Part shown: one piece after another, positions 35,901 through 48,300 of the stretch
Position numbering within the stretch: the stretch's first letter is position 1
Layout of the letters: each line of letters starts with the position of its first letter
Origin: Ottelia alismoides
Lineage: Eukaryota > Streptophyta > Magnoliopsida > Alismatales > Hydrocharitaceae
NCBI GenBank assembly: GCA_037367405.1
Contig: JAZKJV010004137.1
Coordinates: 1,054,001-1,118,000, forward strand
Length of the DNA: 64,000 nucleotides
Direction of reading: 5' to 3'
The notes under the pieces: model-generated
Seen by the model: the letters and a program-made list of their open reading frames with translations, nothing else
What the model was told of the DNA's origin: nothing
Databases searched by the model: none
Made by a program: the position numbers and the translations under genes

Positions 35901-36715
35901 AGGCTGAGTATCAGGTGTGATAGAGATTTCAAATTCGATTTCTCGCTTAGGTGGTAGTCCAGGTAGTTCATATGGAAATACATATGGAAACTCGCATACT
36001 ATAGGTACATCTTCTATCATTCTATCTAACCCTGATGTATTAGATACATAAGCTAAATAACCTTGTCACCTTTGATCTAACAAATGTTGTGCCTTCAGAG
36101 TAGAGATATATTCGAAATCAACATTGGATATCTTTCCAATGAACTGGAATTCTATCGAGTTAGGTAGGTAAAAAGTTAATATATTCTAAAAATAGTTAAG
36201 GCACACATGATGGCTTTCTAAATAGTCCATCCCCAAGATGAGATCAAAGCCATCCATTTCAATAAGCAGTAGGGAAACATGTAGCTAATGTCATTGTATC
36301 TATACTACATAATTACCTAGGATATCTCGGATTATAGATACTTGTCCTCATGGTACCTTGATCAGACAGGGTTGTTTTACTTCTACTGGTATCTTACTCA
36401 AAGTGGGTACTAACTATCAAGTAACGAATGAATGCAAAGCACCAGAATCAAACAAGGCATGTACTGAAAGGGCATGGATAGTAACGATATCTCGTACAAA
36501 CGTGCTAGAATTGTAGGCTTATTCTTTAGTAATTGCATTAAGTTGACCATTAGGAATAGGCAAGCTAGAGCCTGCAACGTTTTATAGTGGTTGTTGCATA
36601 GGAGACAGTCCTTGTGAGCCGTGACCTCTACCCTTTCTTCCTCCACGTGTTGCCTAATTGCTCGAGACAGATGCTGCATTTTTAGTTGGGGTGGCTTAAA
36701 CCCTAATCCTCTCAA
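35901..36715 (-). pseudogene. Protease and gag C-terminus, Del-like
   Basis: An LFDSGAL active-site motif is readable on the minus strand near 36470-36450 in the frame following 36500. Frame 36410-36715 is the frame-shifted remainder. The region from 35901 to 36400 holds the protease second half (a MPLLI-type stretch) with several stops. Confidence 0.65.
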
Positions 36716-37645
36716 ATGTGGATAGTCTCTCTTAAAATGACCTTCTTGATGACAGTAATAACATGCACGTGTTCCTGTCTAAGATGAAGACCCAAGTACA
36801 AAGAAATTATTTACTATTGCCAAGTCATGAGGGTATAGTGGAGGTCTAGAGAAACCCTCTCTTCCTAATACTCCCTGGACAAGGTCTTTGGTAAGCTTAT
36901 ACTGGAACCAACTGGATGATAGCGATGGTCTTTGTGGTTATAATTCACCTTGTATTCCGATAGTCCACCACTAAAGTGAAGCTTCTTCTTTGATGATTTT
37001 CATCCCTTTCCATCTTTATACGAGAGGCGATGTTCATTGCCTCATCTATAGTAGTGTCTCTAAAACTTGCAAGCTTCTCTAAAATATCCTTGAAACCCGC
37101 TAACAAATTCGATAAGACACTCCTATGGTTAAGCTTCTAAAGTTGGGGAGTAACGTGGTATCCCGATAAAGTGAATATGACAATCTCGCACAATCTTGGA
37201 GCCCTGGGTCAGAGAAGCCAAGTCCCTCCTCTTCAATTCTTCCTAATGAGAGGGAGAGAAGTAAGCTCGGAACCTTTATTCAAGGATATCCCATTCAATA
37301 GGATATACTTATTTCTTGGAAATAACTCTCCACCATCGTCTTGCGTACTATACTAGAGAGTAGTCAACAAAGTGCACCCAAGTGTCTGTTGGTGCATGTA
37401 TTATCCTTAACATTCTACTAACATCATCAAGCCATAATTCAACCTCAGTAGGTGTTTCAATGCTTTTGAATCAAGGAATCTTTCCCTTTAAATAATTTTC
37501 AAGTAATTTTTTGTGTATAGGAAGGGACTTCTTCGTTGCTTCTTCAGCTGGAGTAGGAGTAGACTCAGTGGAAGGATGGTAACTAGATTCTTCCTCAGAA
37601 AGGGGAACGGAACCTTCAATCCTAGTATCCACAGGTTAGGATGCC
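36716..37645 (-). pseudogene. Gag, Del-like, first part with CCHC knuckle
   Basis: Minus strand at 36785-36720 reads CYYCHQEGHFKRDYPH: a C-x2-C-x4-H-x4-C knuckle in which the last Cys has become Tyr. The gag core lies upstream (36800-37645) with frames 37171 and 37513 on the other strand being shadows. Interrupted at 37645 by the solo LTR; the N-terminal part resumes at 40902. Confidence 0.65.
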
Positions 37646-40600
37646 TGATGAACCAAAAATTTACCCTCGCTAATTATGTGGAATTAACTGAGATGTTCGT
37701 TGTAGGCAAGCAATCAGATTTATTTAAAATGACCACTTAATTAATCTTTCAATTATATTGCTAGTGTTGAAATATATTTTACTTGGGCAAGCCCAAGGTC
37801 AAACATAGGGAGGCCATTGTCTCCTAGGTCAATTTTTAGATGATAAAGATGCTAGATTTTTTAGAGGAATTTTTTAGCAATTTTTATATAGATATATATG
37901 ATATGCAAATGTAAAGTGTCAATTTTAAGGTCAAATTAGCCAATAGTATAAAATCCAATTAATATGAAAAATAAATTCAAAAATCTAGAAAACTAATTTT
38001 CCCTAATTATTTACGCAATGATGAATCCAGAACATTTTTGTATTTTTCTGATGTAAAATGCATGCATGAAAATATACACATTTTGAGGTGTTTTGCTGCA
38101 ATTTTTCATGCAATTGATATGCAAAAACTAATGAAAATATGATAGAATGTTAATATGATGAAATGAGGTTACATTATTTTTATAATTTTCCAACAATATG
38201 AGTTTTTTTTATGAATTTCTAAGTGCAGATATGGTGATCTGGAGTAAATTACTTTTAATAAATAGTAAATCTAATTATTTTCTAGAATTAAAATTATCCT
38301 AGATATGTCTAATGAAGATGTATCCAGGAAAAATAATAATCCTAAAATTATCACGTTTATAGGGAATTAAAAATTAATTACATCAATCATAATTTATTGG
38401 AGCCTAATTATGCGCGCAAAGTGGATAATATTTGGGTACTGTTAGAGAATAATAAATTCTACCTAATATGAATATTCAAAAAAAATTAGAGCAATTATTG
38501 ATTTATTATGAATTCTCAAAGTAGATAAAGCAAAATATGACAATTTTAGCCTCAACAAATATTAATAAATAAGACAATGCTCATAAAATTATATAAATAA
38601 TCCGCAATAATAAAGATATAAATGTTCTATAATATGCACTTTTCAAAATTTAAAATTTGATGCAAAATGATTATTTAAATTAAAATAGCAACACATGGTG
38701 TAAAATGTAATTACAAGAAATAAATTGAAAAAAAAGAAATACGCTGATGGTGAGTAAAATGAAATTACCAAGAATCTAGGGGGTTTCTATAAAATTTTTG
38801 TGTGCACATGATGGACACGTGTCTGGTTGACGGGGAGTACTTCAATGTACTTTTTTTGAGCTGCATGGGTTTTATTGTAGTTTACCACCCACCCGTACAT
38901 GCGCTATACATGCGAGGGAGGCTTGGGAGTTGCTTCAGGTGGGGGGATGAGCATCGAAGCTCCCAACCTCCATGTGGCATGGTGAGGTACTTCAGAAGCT
39001 ACCTTGGAGTGGGGCTTGGTCGAGAGTTTGGAGTTGGTTACGTGGCAGGTCCAAAGCCACCCAATATCGATCAATAGTAGTCGGCATGGCCATAGAAGGC
39101 GGAGCTGGAGGTGATCAACAATGAGGGGTGAATTGGTCTGGAGCTACGGTTGACGGTGAGGGGCGAATCAGTGAGGCGGGGCTGATGGTGATCGATGCGG
39201 TGAAGGAGTTAGGGACTCCGATGAAGGCGATGGTGGCTACATGTGATAGATGAAGCACGAGAATGGCAGTGGAGCACAGGCGATCGGAGAACGCAAGGCA
39301 AGGTGGTCGGCCAGAGCACGAGGCTCGGACAATTGAGTCAATTGTGTGTGAGAACGTGGTGGCATGCTGGAGAGGTGGAGCAGGCAGAGAAGCGATCGAG
39401 TGTGAGGAAAACGATGATGTAACAGGGGGAGATTGAAGTAGAGAGGAGCATATAATGAAGGGCAAGAATAAGGAAAGAGGAAAGAGGAGAAAGAAAGTAA
39501 AGGAATCACCTGGAGTGGGTATGAAATGGATGTGCATAGGGATTGGAAGATTAATTGCCTAGGGTTGAAGAGCTCGTCGGAGCTCTTGCGATTCATCGCT
39601 CAGAAGCCACGGCTAGGTGAAGCTGGGAGGCTACTCAAGGAGGAGCCACTGCAAGGTGATTGGAGATCTCCTTGGATCACGCCGATAAAGGGGCATGTCA
39701 TCGCTCGACGGTGGAAGAGAGGGGACCGAGTGTGGGTCTTTAGATCAACCCAAATCAGAGGATCCACCGCGTGGTAGGAGGGATAATAAAAGAAAATAAA
39801 AGAAAAATGAAATAAAATAATAAAAGTAAATAAATAAATAAATGAAATAATAAAAAGAGGGGGTGACACGTAGCGGCTCCAAGGGCTACCATGTGCCACT
39901 CTTGAAAAATTCAGAAAATAAATAAGAAGAAAAATCAATAAAAATAGCAAATGGTGTCAAATCAAAAAGTGATCTGCATTAAATTTCTTCATCTCGACAA
40001 GATCTGTAGCTTTCGTGAATGAATCAAAATCAAAAGAAATCATTTGTACCAAACGTATTTTCAGTGGTACTTTATGTATATAAAATATTGTTTTTTTATA
40101 TATTGTAATATTTTGACATTTAAATAAGGTAAAATTCAAAAATAAAAAATCAAATATAATAAAAAATAAATATTTAAAACTTAATCTATTTTTATTTTTA
40201 ATAATAATTAAATTAAATTAAATAATTAAAAGGGACTTATATACAGACTCATATTGATTTATTTCTTCGATTTTTACTTCAATTTTTATTTGGATTTTTG
40301 CATCTTTTAATAAAACATAAATAAAGAAAATAAATACAAAAGAAATAAATAAAAAATATTTATTTTTTACATAAAATAATAAGGTCAAAATAGTCAATAT
40401 ATACAATATGCAATAAGCTCCAAAAACCCAAGTTTCACATATGAAATCTGATTCTTTTGAATTTAGTCTTGTTTTATAGATAATTGAGCATACATTAATT
40501 CAAAAGTGAGTTTGTCCATAAGAGACTGTATGAGAGAGATATTCACATTTATGTCTTTTTGTCTCTGAACTAGGGTTTGAGTTTTATTGAAAAATATATT

Positions 40601-40896
40601 GGTTAGATTTTTTGTTTTTTTCTTGATTAGTGTTAGTAATATGTACACAATAAGGTTGTTTTGAATTAATTTGGAGTTAGCGAAAGATAATTAAAAATCA
40701 GGGAAATTACGGTATATAAAGGTGATGATGTACAAAATTTATGGCTTCTTATTTAATGCAATTATATATGATAAAATATGGATCTTATTTACTTATGCGT
40801 GAATGATAATATTGCAATATAGATGAATAAATGCAATGATTTACTTGGGAAGGAGCTATATTTTCAACTTTTAGTGTGATGATGACAGATTCATCA
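37646..40896 (-). mobile_element. Solo LTR, 3251 bp, Athila-like family
   Basis: Starts TGATGAACC and ends ATTCATCA, with a perfect 5-bp TSD (ATGCC at 37641-37645 and 40897-40901). It matches both LTRs of the large element at 45321-59354 at each end (ACTTGGGCAAG near 37776; GGCTTCTTATTT near 40742). No internal region remains, so it arose by recombination between two LTRs. It is inserted in the gag of the Del-like element. The orientation is that of the neighbouring minus-strand elements. Frames at 38802-39777 are not genes. Confidence 0.9.
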
Positions 40897-40901
40897 ATGC
40901 C

Positions 40902-41198
40902 TCAGGTCTCTCAGCTTGTGCATTGAGCCTCTCCTCTAATGTGTCATCTTTACCCCATCTCTTGGAGCATTGCCATCATAGCCGCTAATTGCCTAGACAC
41001 ATCTTGTTATGCTATGATCCTCAAATAATTTAAAGCCAAATTTTAGGTCCTATACATATTAGCATGATGTACTTAAGGGACAAGGACATGTGAATGGTAC
41101 TGCATTCAATTAGTAAGCTCAAAGGATCTTATTACAACCTTAGTTTCTAAATAGCACTCATAATTGTCAATTACTGAATAAACTACTAGTGTGGTCGA
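40902..41198 (-). pseudogene. Gag N-terminus and leader, Del-like
   Basis: Continuation of the gag split by the solo LTR, with a minus-strand stretch resembling the usual coiled N-terminus, then leader up to the primer site. Degenerate. Confidence 0.5.
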
Positions 41199-41210
41199 GC
41201 TATGATACCA
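41199..41210 (-). other. Primer-binding site, initiator tRNA-Met
   Basis: Minus strand reads TGGTATCATAGC, one base different from the standard plant tRNA-Met primer site (TGGTATCAGAGC). Confidence 0.85.
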
Positions 41211-41450
41211 AACAGTCAAAACCATGATTCCAGGTCGTCAGATCCTCTTATATCCGGATCCGATTACTCGACAATAAACCTTCAGAAACCAACTGCAACT
41301 AAAAATACTAAGAAAGAAGCATTAAATACTTTTCCATTAAAAAATTAAAGCTTACATAGTACATTGTCCCACTATAACCATTTGAATGTACCCCATTTGG
41401 AAAGGAATCATAAAAAGATTACCAAGTACCTTATAAAATAATGATACTGA
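41211..41450 (-). repeat. Truncated Del-like 5' LTR
   Basis: Matches 30363-30640. The match ends near 41450, where Athila-like protease sequence begins, so about 2.3 kb of this LTR is missing. Confidence 0.75.
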
Positions 41451-41469
41451 ATGAAGCTCCAACAGTCCT

Positions 41470-42247
41470 TAGGAAAGGCCGCCCATGAATGTTCCGTGAA
41501 TCTCACCAATAATTGGGGATATCCATCTCAAGGATAGTGAAGTCCACTTTGTAATTTTGACCCTCAATTGTTATGATAACGTTCTTGACTTCACCCTTAT
41601 CCCTCTTCATGGTCTTATCTGCAAACTGGAGTAATGCTCGTGATTTGCGTAAAGGTCCCAACTCCAGTTTCTCATATAGAGCTAAGAGCAAGAGATTAAT
41701 ATAAGAACCAATATCTGGGAGAGTGGGTGCAAACGCTATGTCATCTATGTGACTCACCACATATTGTGAACCATGTCTCTCTTTTTTATTGGTAGTTGTT
41801 GATTCTTGGGACAATAACTGGTGACAACTGATAAGACATGCATCTTAACATAACTATTTGGTGTCTTTTTGTTAACCCTAGTAGGTGCGCATCTCACCTT
41901 AAGATACTTCTAAAACACAGGATGGCTAACTGTATACTCATTAAATGATACTTTAACCATAAATCTATCTCTACAAAACCATGCCATTTCTAGATCGTCT
42001 CTCTGCATCTTCTTAACGATGCGCTTTTTAGTTATAAGATTACGTGGGAAAGGGGTTGAACAAGCAGATGATGATGATGATGACGACGACAATGATGATG
42101 ATGAGGAGGAGGAGGAGGACGATGACGATGATCCATAAATTGAAACATGTTTCTTTTTATTACTTGAAATAGGGTTCTTCATTCATGAATCTTTTACATT
42201 CAACTTGTAATTTAAAATAGGATTGTCTATTAAAGGTTGGGGAATAC
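41470..42247 (-). pseudogene. Second linker and protease copy (A)
   Basis: Contains a PQPLIDN...KDS start, a run of serines (42066-42132), KKRIVKKMQRDDL, and the protease in frame 41503-41814 (LPDIGSYINLLLLALYEKLE, ending near 41480 with GRPFLRT). It duplicates copy B (43376-44090) about 1.82-1.87 kb away in the same orientation. The catalytic Asp is kept (D-x-G-S), but stops surround it. Confidence 0.8.
42066..42132. repeat. GAT/GAC/GAG triplet repeat (Ser run on minus strand)
   Basis: Trinucleotide repeat mixing GAT, GAC and GAG. On the minus strand it codes for 22-23 serines in the linker before protease. Confidence 0.9.
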
Positions 42248-42973
42248 AACCCGAGTAGCAGTCAAGAAAACAGAAGAATGCTTTCCCTACTAGTCCTTCT
42301 AAAATCTGATCAAGAAATGGCAAGAGAAAGTGATCTTTCTTGGTTGCGACAATCAAGCACCTGTAGTTGACACAAACGCGATGCAACGTGGGTACTCGTG
42401 TTGTGATATCTATCCCATCCTTATTAGTGACCATATGAATTCCTAGATTCTTCAAGACAACTTGAAGTGGGCCACCAAATTGGAGTCAGAATTGGTGTAT
42501 ATGAATCCTTCTTTATACCACTTCTTAATTTATTTCTTCCCTACTTCTCAAAGATTAGAATTAAGCCTCCTTTGGAACTCACAAAAAGGTATCCCAATAG
42601 TTGTAGCAAAAATGTGTTGCGAGCAGAGAGCGGGGTCAATCCCCAAGAGATCTGACACCGTCCAATTTATAGCCATGTGTTTCTTCTCTATGACATCTAA
42701 GATCCTAGACTCATGCTCTAAGGTTAGGTCAAAACTAATGATGATAGGAAATCTCTCTTTGGGTCCCGCAAGAAATGCGTACTGTAGTGTAAGAGGGAGC
42801 CATTTTAGCTTTAGAAGTGATGTATCATCGATCAAGTCTAGTTGAATCAACTTTATATCTTGTTTCATGTTGCATGAGTGTGCGTCCAACTGTACGGTAC
42901 TCGCCACCAACTCTGATGTGTAAGGAGTCGGATCACCAAAGAGATGTGGTAGTTCGGACAATGCTGCATCCAA
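42248..42973 (-). pseudogene. Pre-RT and truncated reverse transcriptase
   Basis: Frame 42548-42973 has LKWLPLTLQYAFL and INWTVSDLLGIDPALC, the pre-RT motif. Frame 42183-42455 has KDHFLLPFLDQILEGLV and FCFLDCYSG, then the RT stops abruptly and continues as linker copy A, so the catalytic Asp pair is absent. Confidence 0.85.
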
Positions 42974-43375
42974 CTCATCATTTATATCCCTTGATCGTTC
43001 CTAAGGAGACAGGACCATGGATCCAAAGGGATGTCTAAGTCATTAAGGAAATAGGGGATTCATCTCTTGAGATATCTGGCAACACCTGGCAAACTGCATT
43101 ATGCATAATATCCTCTCAAGATGAGAGGTTCCTGCTCTACTCTGCGGGGATCGGTCTTCAAATCCCAATTGTGTTGATCATATTGTAATCTACCTCTGAA
43201 GAAGAGTACTCTGTGCTAGTCTCTAAGTCCGGTCGCTACCACTTTTTTTGCTTCATCTAAAGTTCTACTTCTCTGCCTAGAGAACGGAACTTCATCATTC
43301 CCTTCTGATAATCAAATAAAGCACTGGTGGTCACAAGAAATGATCGCCAAAGAACGATATGAGACTCTATCCAAT
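42974..43375 (-). other. Region between protease copy B and pre-RT
   Basis: Minus-strand polyprotein spacer with stops; no distinct domain recognised. Confidence 0.4.
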
Positions 43376-44090
43376 GATTGGGGATTTCTATATCGAGGAC
43401 CGTAAAGTCCATCTTGTACTTTTATACCTCAATCGATATAACCACATTATTCACTTCTCCATTATGCCTCTTCATTGACTTGTCAACAAATCGAAGTAGT
43501 GCTCTTGATTTCTGAAGAGGTCCTAACTCCAATTTTTCATATAATGCTAAGGGAAGAAGGTTGATTGAAGAACCATTATCTAGGAGAGTGTGTGCAAATG
43601 TAATTCCATCAATATTACTATCCACATAATGAGTACTCATGTCTGTTTTCTTCCTTAATAATTGTTGATTCTTGAGATAATAGGTAGTGGCTACTGATAT
43701 GATGAGATTCCTAACATAATGGTTTGATTACTTCTTTCTCACCCTAATAGGTGTGCATCGCACCTTAAGGTACTTCTAGAATGCATGTTTGTTATCCACA
43801 TACTTGTCAAATGGTACCTTAACCATGATATTGTTATTATAAAACCGTGTCTTTTTTGGGGTCATCCTTTTGAATTTTTTCATGCTGCACTTTCCTATTG
43901 TAAGAGCATGGGGGAAGGGATTAAAGGGAGTGAAACAGAATATGAAGAATCTGAATCGTAAATAGAAACATCATTCTTGGCATTAATTAAAACAGAATTC
44001 TTCATACATGAATCTTTTGAATGCAACTTGGAATCAAAATCTAAATTGTCTATTACAGGTTGGGGGACACTATCTAAAGGTACATCCTCC
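43376..44090 (-). pseudogene. Linker and protease copy (B)
   Basis: Frame 43422-43640 reads LLDNGSSINLLPLALYEKLELG with the catalytic D-x-G-S intact, followed by KSRALLRFVDKSMKR. Upstream frame 43895-44149 holds PQPVIDN and KDSCMKNS, corresponding to copy A. Interrupted by stops between. Confidence 0.8.
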
Positions 44091-44760
44091 TTAATCGGAG
44101 ATACAAGGTCCTCCAAACACTCCAAGATGTCTCTATGTTGTTGTTGCACTCATTTCCTCCTCCTATTTGTTCTCTAAGTGTATATTCCTATTCTTTGCTG
44201 AAGGGGATGTAAAATGTGATGCATCTCCTCCTTGTCCGTCGAAGTTTCCTTAGATAGAGCCTCAGAGGTGACCATCTCCACGTCCTTTTCCCGATCAGGT
44301 ACCACCACTGTCCTTCCGCTCCTGAGTGACATATTATTAACATCACCACACAAAAGAATTGCATGCTCAGTTCTGAGGGAGTCAGAGTAGTATACCTGAC
44401 CAAACTATTGCTTTGTTGCCGGTACATCCTCCTCAACCGAAGGTGCTAGGTCCTCCATAGAGTCTGAATCTGCATCTTCATGTTGCTATGCTTTTATACT
44501 CCTCCTCTCCCTACCCTTTGTTGATATCATAATTCTTTGAAGGTATTGTTGTTGTTGATACCAGTTATCCTCATCCTCTAAAGACTCCTCAGGTAGAGCC
44601 TCAGAGATGGCCCTCTCCATGTCCCTTGCCCAGTCAACTACATCCACGGTCCTTCCGCTCCTGAGTGACATATGATTAATACAATCAAATGGAAGAATAT
44701 CACGCTCGGATCTATATGAGTCTGAGTAATATACCTGACCATATTAATGTTGTTGTTATG
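44079..44760 (-). repeat. Two-copy tandem duplication in the gag-protease linker
   Basis: Units 44079-44422 and 44423-44760 share GGTACATCCTCCT(T/C)AA, AGAGCCTCAGAG, and GGTCCTTCCGCTCCTGAGTG. The period is about 344 bases. Each includes the minus-strand LRSGR-type motif (frame 44486-44671 shows MSLRSGRTVDV). Confidence 0.85.
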
Positions 44761-45320
44761 ACTTGTTCAGGTTGTTGGCGTTAGCCTTGACCTGAGCGGG
44801 AATGGAGGTGGACAGTGCAGATTGTTGGTCCTGCCAACGGGTTAGGATGTTCATGTAAACTTGTATATCCTATATATTATTCCTATAGGAATGAAGCTTC
44901 TCAAGGATCTACCTCTAAAAATCTGTGGGGTCTGACAAAGATGATTGCAGCTGAGAGGAAGTTGGGTAACGTGAAGACTGACCCTGATGGCCCTGAAACT
45001 GCTACTGCGGTGAGTAATGATGAAAAGATGGGCCCTACTAGTCTGAATGATGCGTTGATTTATGGGCGTACTATTGTTGCTGCCCTCGGTTGTTGGGAGT
45101 TGTAGGCTCCAGGACTATGTCGTATAGGAAGAGGTGCGAGAGTAAAAACGGTGTTGTAAAAAGTAGAGGGACGCTGATAAGATGAGCGATCCCCCATACC
45201 TACCTATCAAGCAGGATCCTATGTATACCATACACCATTCACCTCCTATACTAGAGGAGGCTCATACAAGTCAATCTTTGCTGATAGTTGTTGTTGTTGT
45301 GACTGGGTGAAGGGGTGGTC
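44761..45320 (-). pseudogene. Gag C-terminal part, Athila-like
   Basis: Gln/Asn-rich gag tail on the minus strand with stops. It ends at 45320, the left insertion point of the 14-kb element, and continues at 59360. Confidence 0.6.
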
Positions 45321-48300
45321 TGACGAGTCGCAAACTGCCCTAGTTAATTTGAGTGAATTTATCATATGTTTAAATTACTGTTGAATTTGTTGTTGTCAGG
45401 CAATCGGAATCAGTCAAGAAATTAACCACAAAATTTTATTCAATTTTATTTGAAGTGGTTTTATGTTTACTTTACTTGGGCAAGTCCCAAGGTCGAACAC
45501 TAGGAGTCTAAGGAACAACCTAAAATTTTGTCTATCAAAGTTTGCGTACGGTTTTTAAGATAGTATTTTTTTGTATTTTAATGCAATTTTGGGATGAAAA
45601 ATGCAAATGTGGCCAATTTTAGAGACTAAAATATGATTTTCAATCAAACAATGTTCGAAAAATACGAAACTTGGCCGAGATGTTAATTATGATGAAATGA
45701 ATGCACTGTAATTGTTTTGAAATTTTTGGATGCAAGATAAATATTTTATGAATTTGTGAATGCAAACATAGTGAATTTCAATAATTAATTATAGTAAATA
45801 TTAAACCTAATTATTTCCAATAGATAAAATTATCCAAGATCTATCACTAGGTGATCGATCTCAGAAAAATCCTAAACCTCAAAAATACTAGATTTAATAC
45901 ATATTAAAAATTAAAGATTAAAATATGCAAAATGATTTTTACAGGGCAAACCATGCAAGAAAATGCAATTATTTTTGGGCATGATGTTAACCACATTTAA
46001 TCCTCAAATTCTTGAATTTTTGGCAATTTTTATAACAACGATTAAGTACTTATGAATTTCCAATTGCAGAATGGATAAAATATGTAATTTTCCACAATTC
46101 AATTAATCATTAATTAACCACAGAGGCTATAATGTAGAGAATTACTTGTAGAACATTATGCTATTTTTAATGAATAAAATGATGCAATAATAAAGCTCAA
46201 ATAAAGGGTAGAAGTCAGGGGTTTGTATGCAGTATTACAATAAATAGAATAAAGAAAATATGCAGTAGAAGGACTTGAATATAAATACCTATCCCAGAAG
46301 GGGATTTCTGCAAAAGTACCAGGGAGTCACGTCTATGTCACGTGACCCCTGGTTGGAGGGGGGTTTCTGCGCAATTAGGCGGGCCTCCGAGGACTTCTCT
46401 TACAAATTCTCCCTAGGAGGGGGTTCTTCAGGGGGCTTCTGGTAAAAGTCCCCTCCCAGCACGTGTGTGGTACATGGGGGAGGGTCTTGGGCTGAGCCCA
46501 GCTGTTGAAGGTAGAGGAGCAGGCAAGTGGGCGGTCCGGTGAAGGCGTACGCGGGTGGATGCTTCAGGCGGTGGCTCCATTGGTGAAGTGGAGGCCAGCG
46601 TGCGGAGGGATGCGGAGCTGAAGCGGCAAGGGCTCGACAACGTTGGGAGTGGCTGGAGAGGTGCAGCTCCTATAGCCGACAAAAGGCCGACAGTCGTTGG
46701 GGAAGCGAGGGCAGTGGAGTAGCTGCTGGAGACGGCGGTGCAATCGAAGTAGATGGTGACGAGGTGGAGCAGTGTTGGCTCGACGGCGGGTTGCTAGAGC
46801 GATGGTAGGCATGGAGCGGCGCTGCAACGAGCCCTTAATGGCTCGAACCTTGTCGAGGAGAGTGGTGCTCAGGCTGTCATCACCGACGCCCTACTCAACT
46901 GTGCAATCGATAGATGAATCTCAAGGATGGCTGGCGAGGGAGTTAAATAGGGAGTGTGAGGTGGCGGTGCGTCGTCTTAATTGAGAAGGTGGCATGGGAG
47001 GTCGAGAGATTGATTTGATAGAGATCTGCGAGGATGGACTGTTCTTGCTATTAGTGAGCGAAGGTAGATCGAGTAGTTGTTGAGCAGCACGGTAGTCGGA
47101 GATGCAGGCGGTGGATGTAAAGAGTGTGGTGATGTAGTGCAAGCATTGGAAGGTGAAGTTGGTAGTGGGTCATCGACGAAGGTGAATGGTGGAACGTATG
47201 GTGGAGCGGTGTCAGAGGATAGCTAGGCTCGACAGGTAGAAGACCGAAGCAAAGCTCATCCTTCGAGGATAGGAGCAACGAGCACAGGTGGCTTGCATCT
47301 CGTCGGGAAGGAAGAGGGGGTCAGGATGTTACCACCGACCTCCTCTTGTATTGAAGCAGCCGGCGGATGATTCTTCCAGGAGGCATGACACTAGTTTTAT
47401 AGAGATGTGAGGAGGCGGCGTTGGCCTGATCTGGGAAGCGATTGGGGATGGATTGGATGAGGTTGATGTGATTCGATGGTTGACAAAGATCAGGGATTTG
47501 GTGATCGTCTATTGATGCGATTGGAGGAGGATTCGAAGATGGAGGAGTGACGAGATACAATGGGATTTGGCGGCGACGACCGATTGTGTGATGGCCAGGA
47601 TCCGTGGAGGTATAATAGGGGAAAGGAGGCGGCACTGGGATCATGGGGGACGGAAGCGCTTCCCCCAAAGGGAAAAGTGGGACGTGAGGAACATGAGGTA
47701 CATGAACCGTCTGATCGGCCGAGATCGAACAGTCCTGATCTTGCCACGTGGCAGCAAGAGGTGGGGTGGGCGAAGCACGTGCAGGGCACATACGCAGAAG
47801 GCACGTGCTCTGCATGTGCGTGGCTTTTTATTTTTTTATAAAAATGAAATAAAAAAGCCCAAAGATGGGTGACACGTGGCAGCCACGTGTCAGCCCCGCA
47901 AAAATCGAAAAATTTAAAATAAAGATAATACAAAAAGAAATAGTAAACAACATTGGATCGAAAAAGTTTCTTCACGAAAGTTGCTCGTATCGATGATATC
48001 TACATCTTCATGAAGAGACCAAAATCAAAATCAATCATTGTGCAAAGTGATATTTTTGGGGTATCCCATGTACATAGAATACCTTGATTTTTGGGTTTTC
48101 TAAATTTTTATCATTTTTAAACCATATAGAAATCCAGAAAAATGATAAAATCAAAGATAAATATTTACACATTAATCTATTTTTTTGCTTTTTATTAAGT
48201 AAGAAAAAGAATAAATAAAATAAAAAATACAAAAATGATAATTTTTGTACAGCCAATTAGTGGAGACTCAGACTCAGTTAGTTTCTTTGATTTCAAGCTC

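Larger units (their letters stand above)
30363..41450 (-). mobile_element. Del/Tekay-like Ty3/gypsy element
   Basis: On the minus strand, right to left: a short remnant of the 5' LTR (about 41211-41450), a tRNA-Met primer site (41199-41210), gag with a CCHC knuckle (36720-36785), protease (DSGA near 36455), RT (35100-35900), RNase H (34730-35100), integrase (33560-34400) and its C-terminal tail (33190-33560), then the 3' LTR (30363 to about 32896). The left and right LTRs match over about 240 bases (30363-30640 versus 41211-41450). Gag is interrupted by a solo LTR (37646-40896). All frames are broken. Confidence 0.88.

Noticed and set aside
38802..39777. Open frames in the solo LTR
   Set aside because: They fall in LTR sequence shared with other LTRs and have no domain.
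42066..42132. Regulatory CTCF-like or protein-binding array
   Set aside because: It is a simple triplet repeat that translates to serine in the retroelement frame.
46428..47872. Many long frames (up to 164 codons) on both strands
   Set aside because: They lie in the GC-rich part of an LTR and recur, broken differently, in the partner LTR at 56447-58413; composition explains them.
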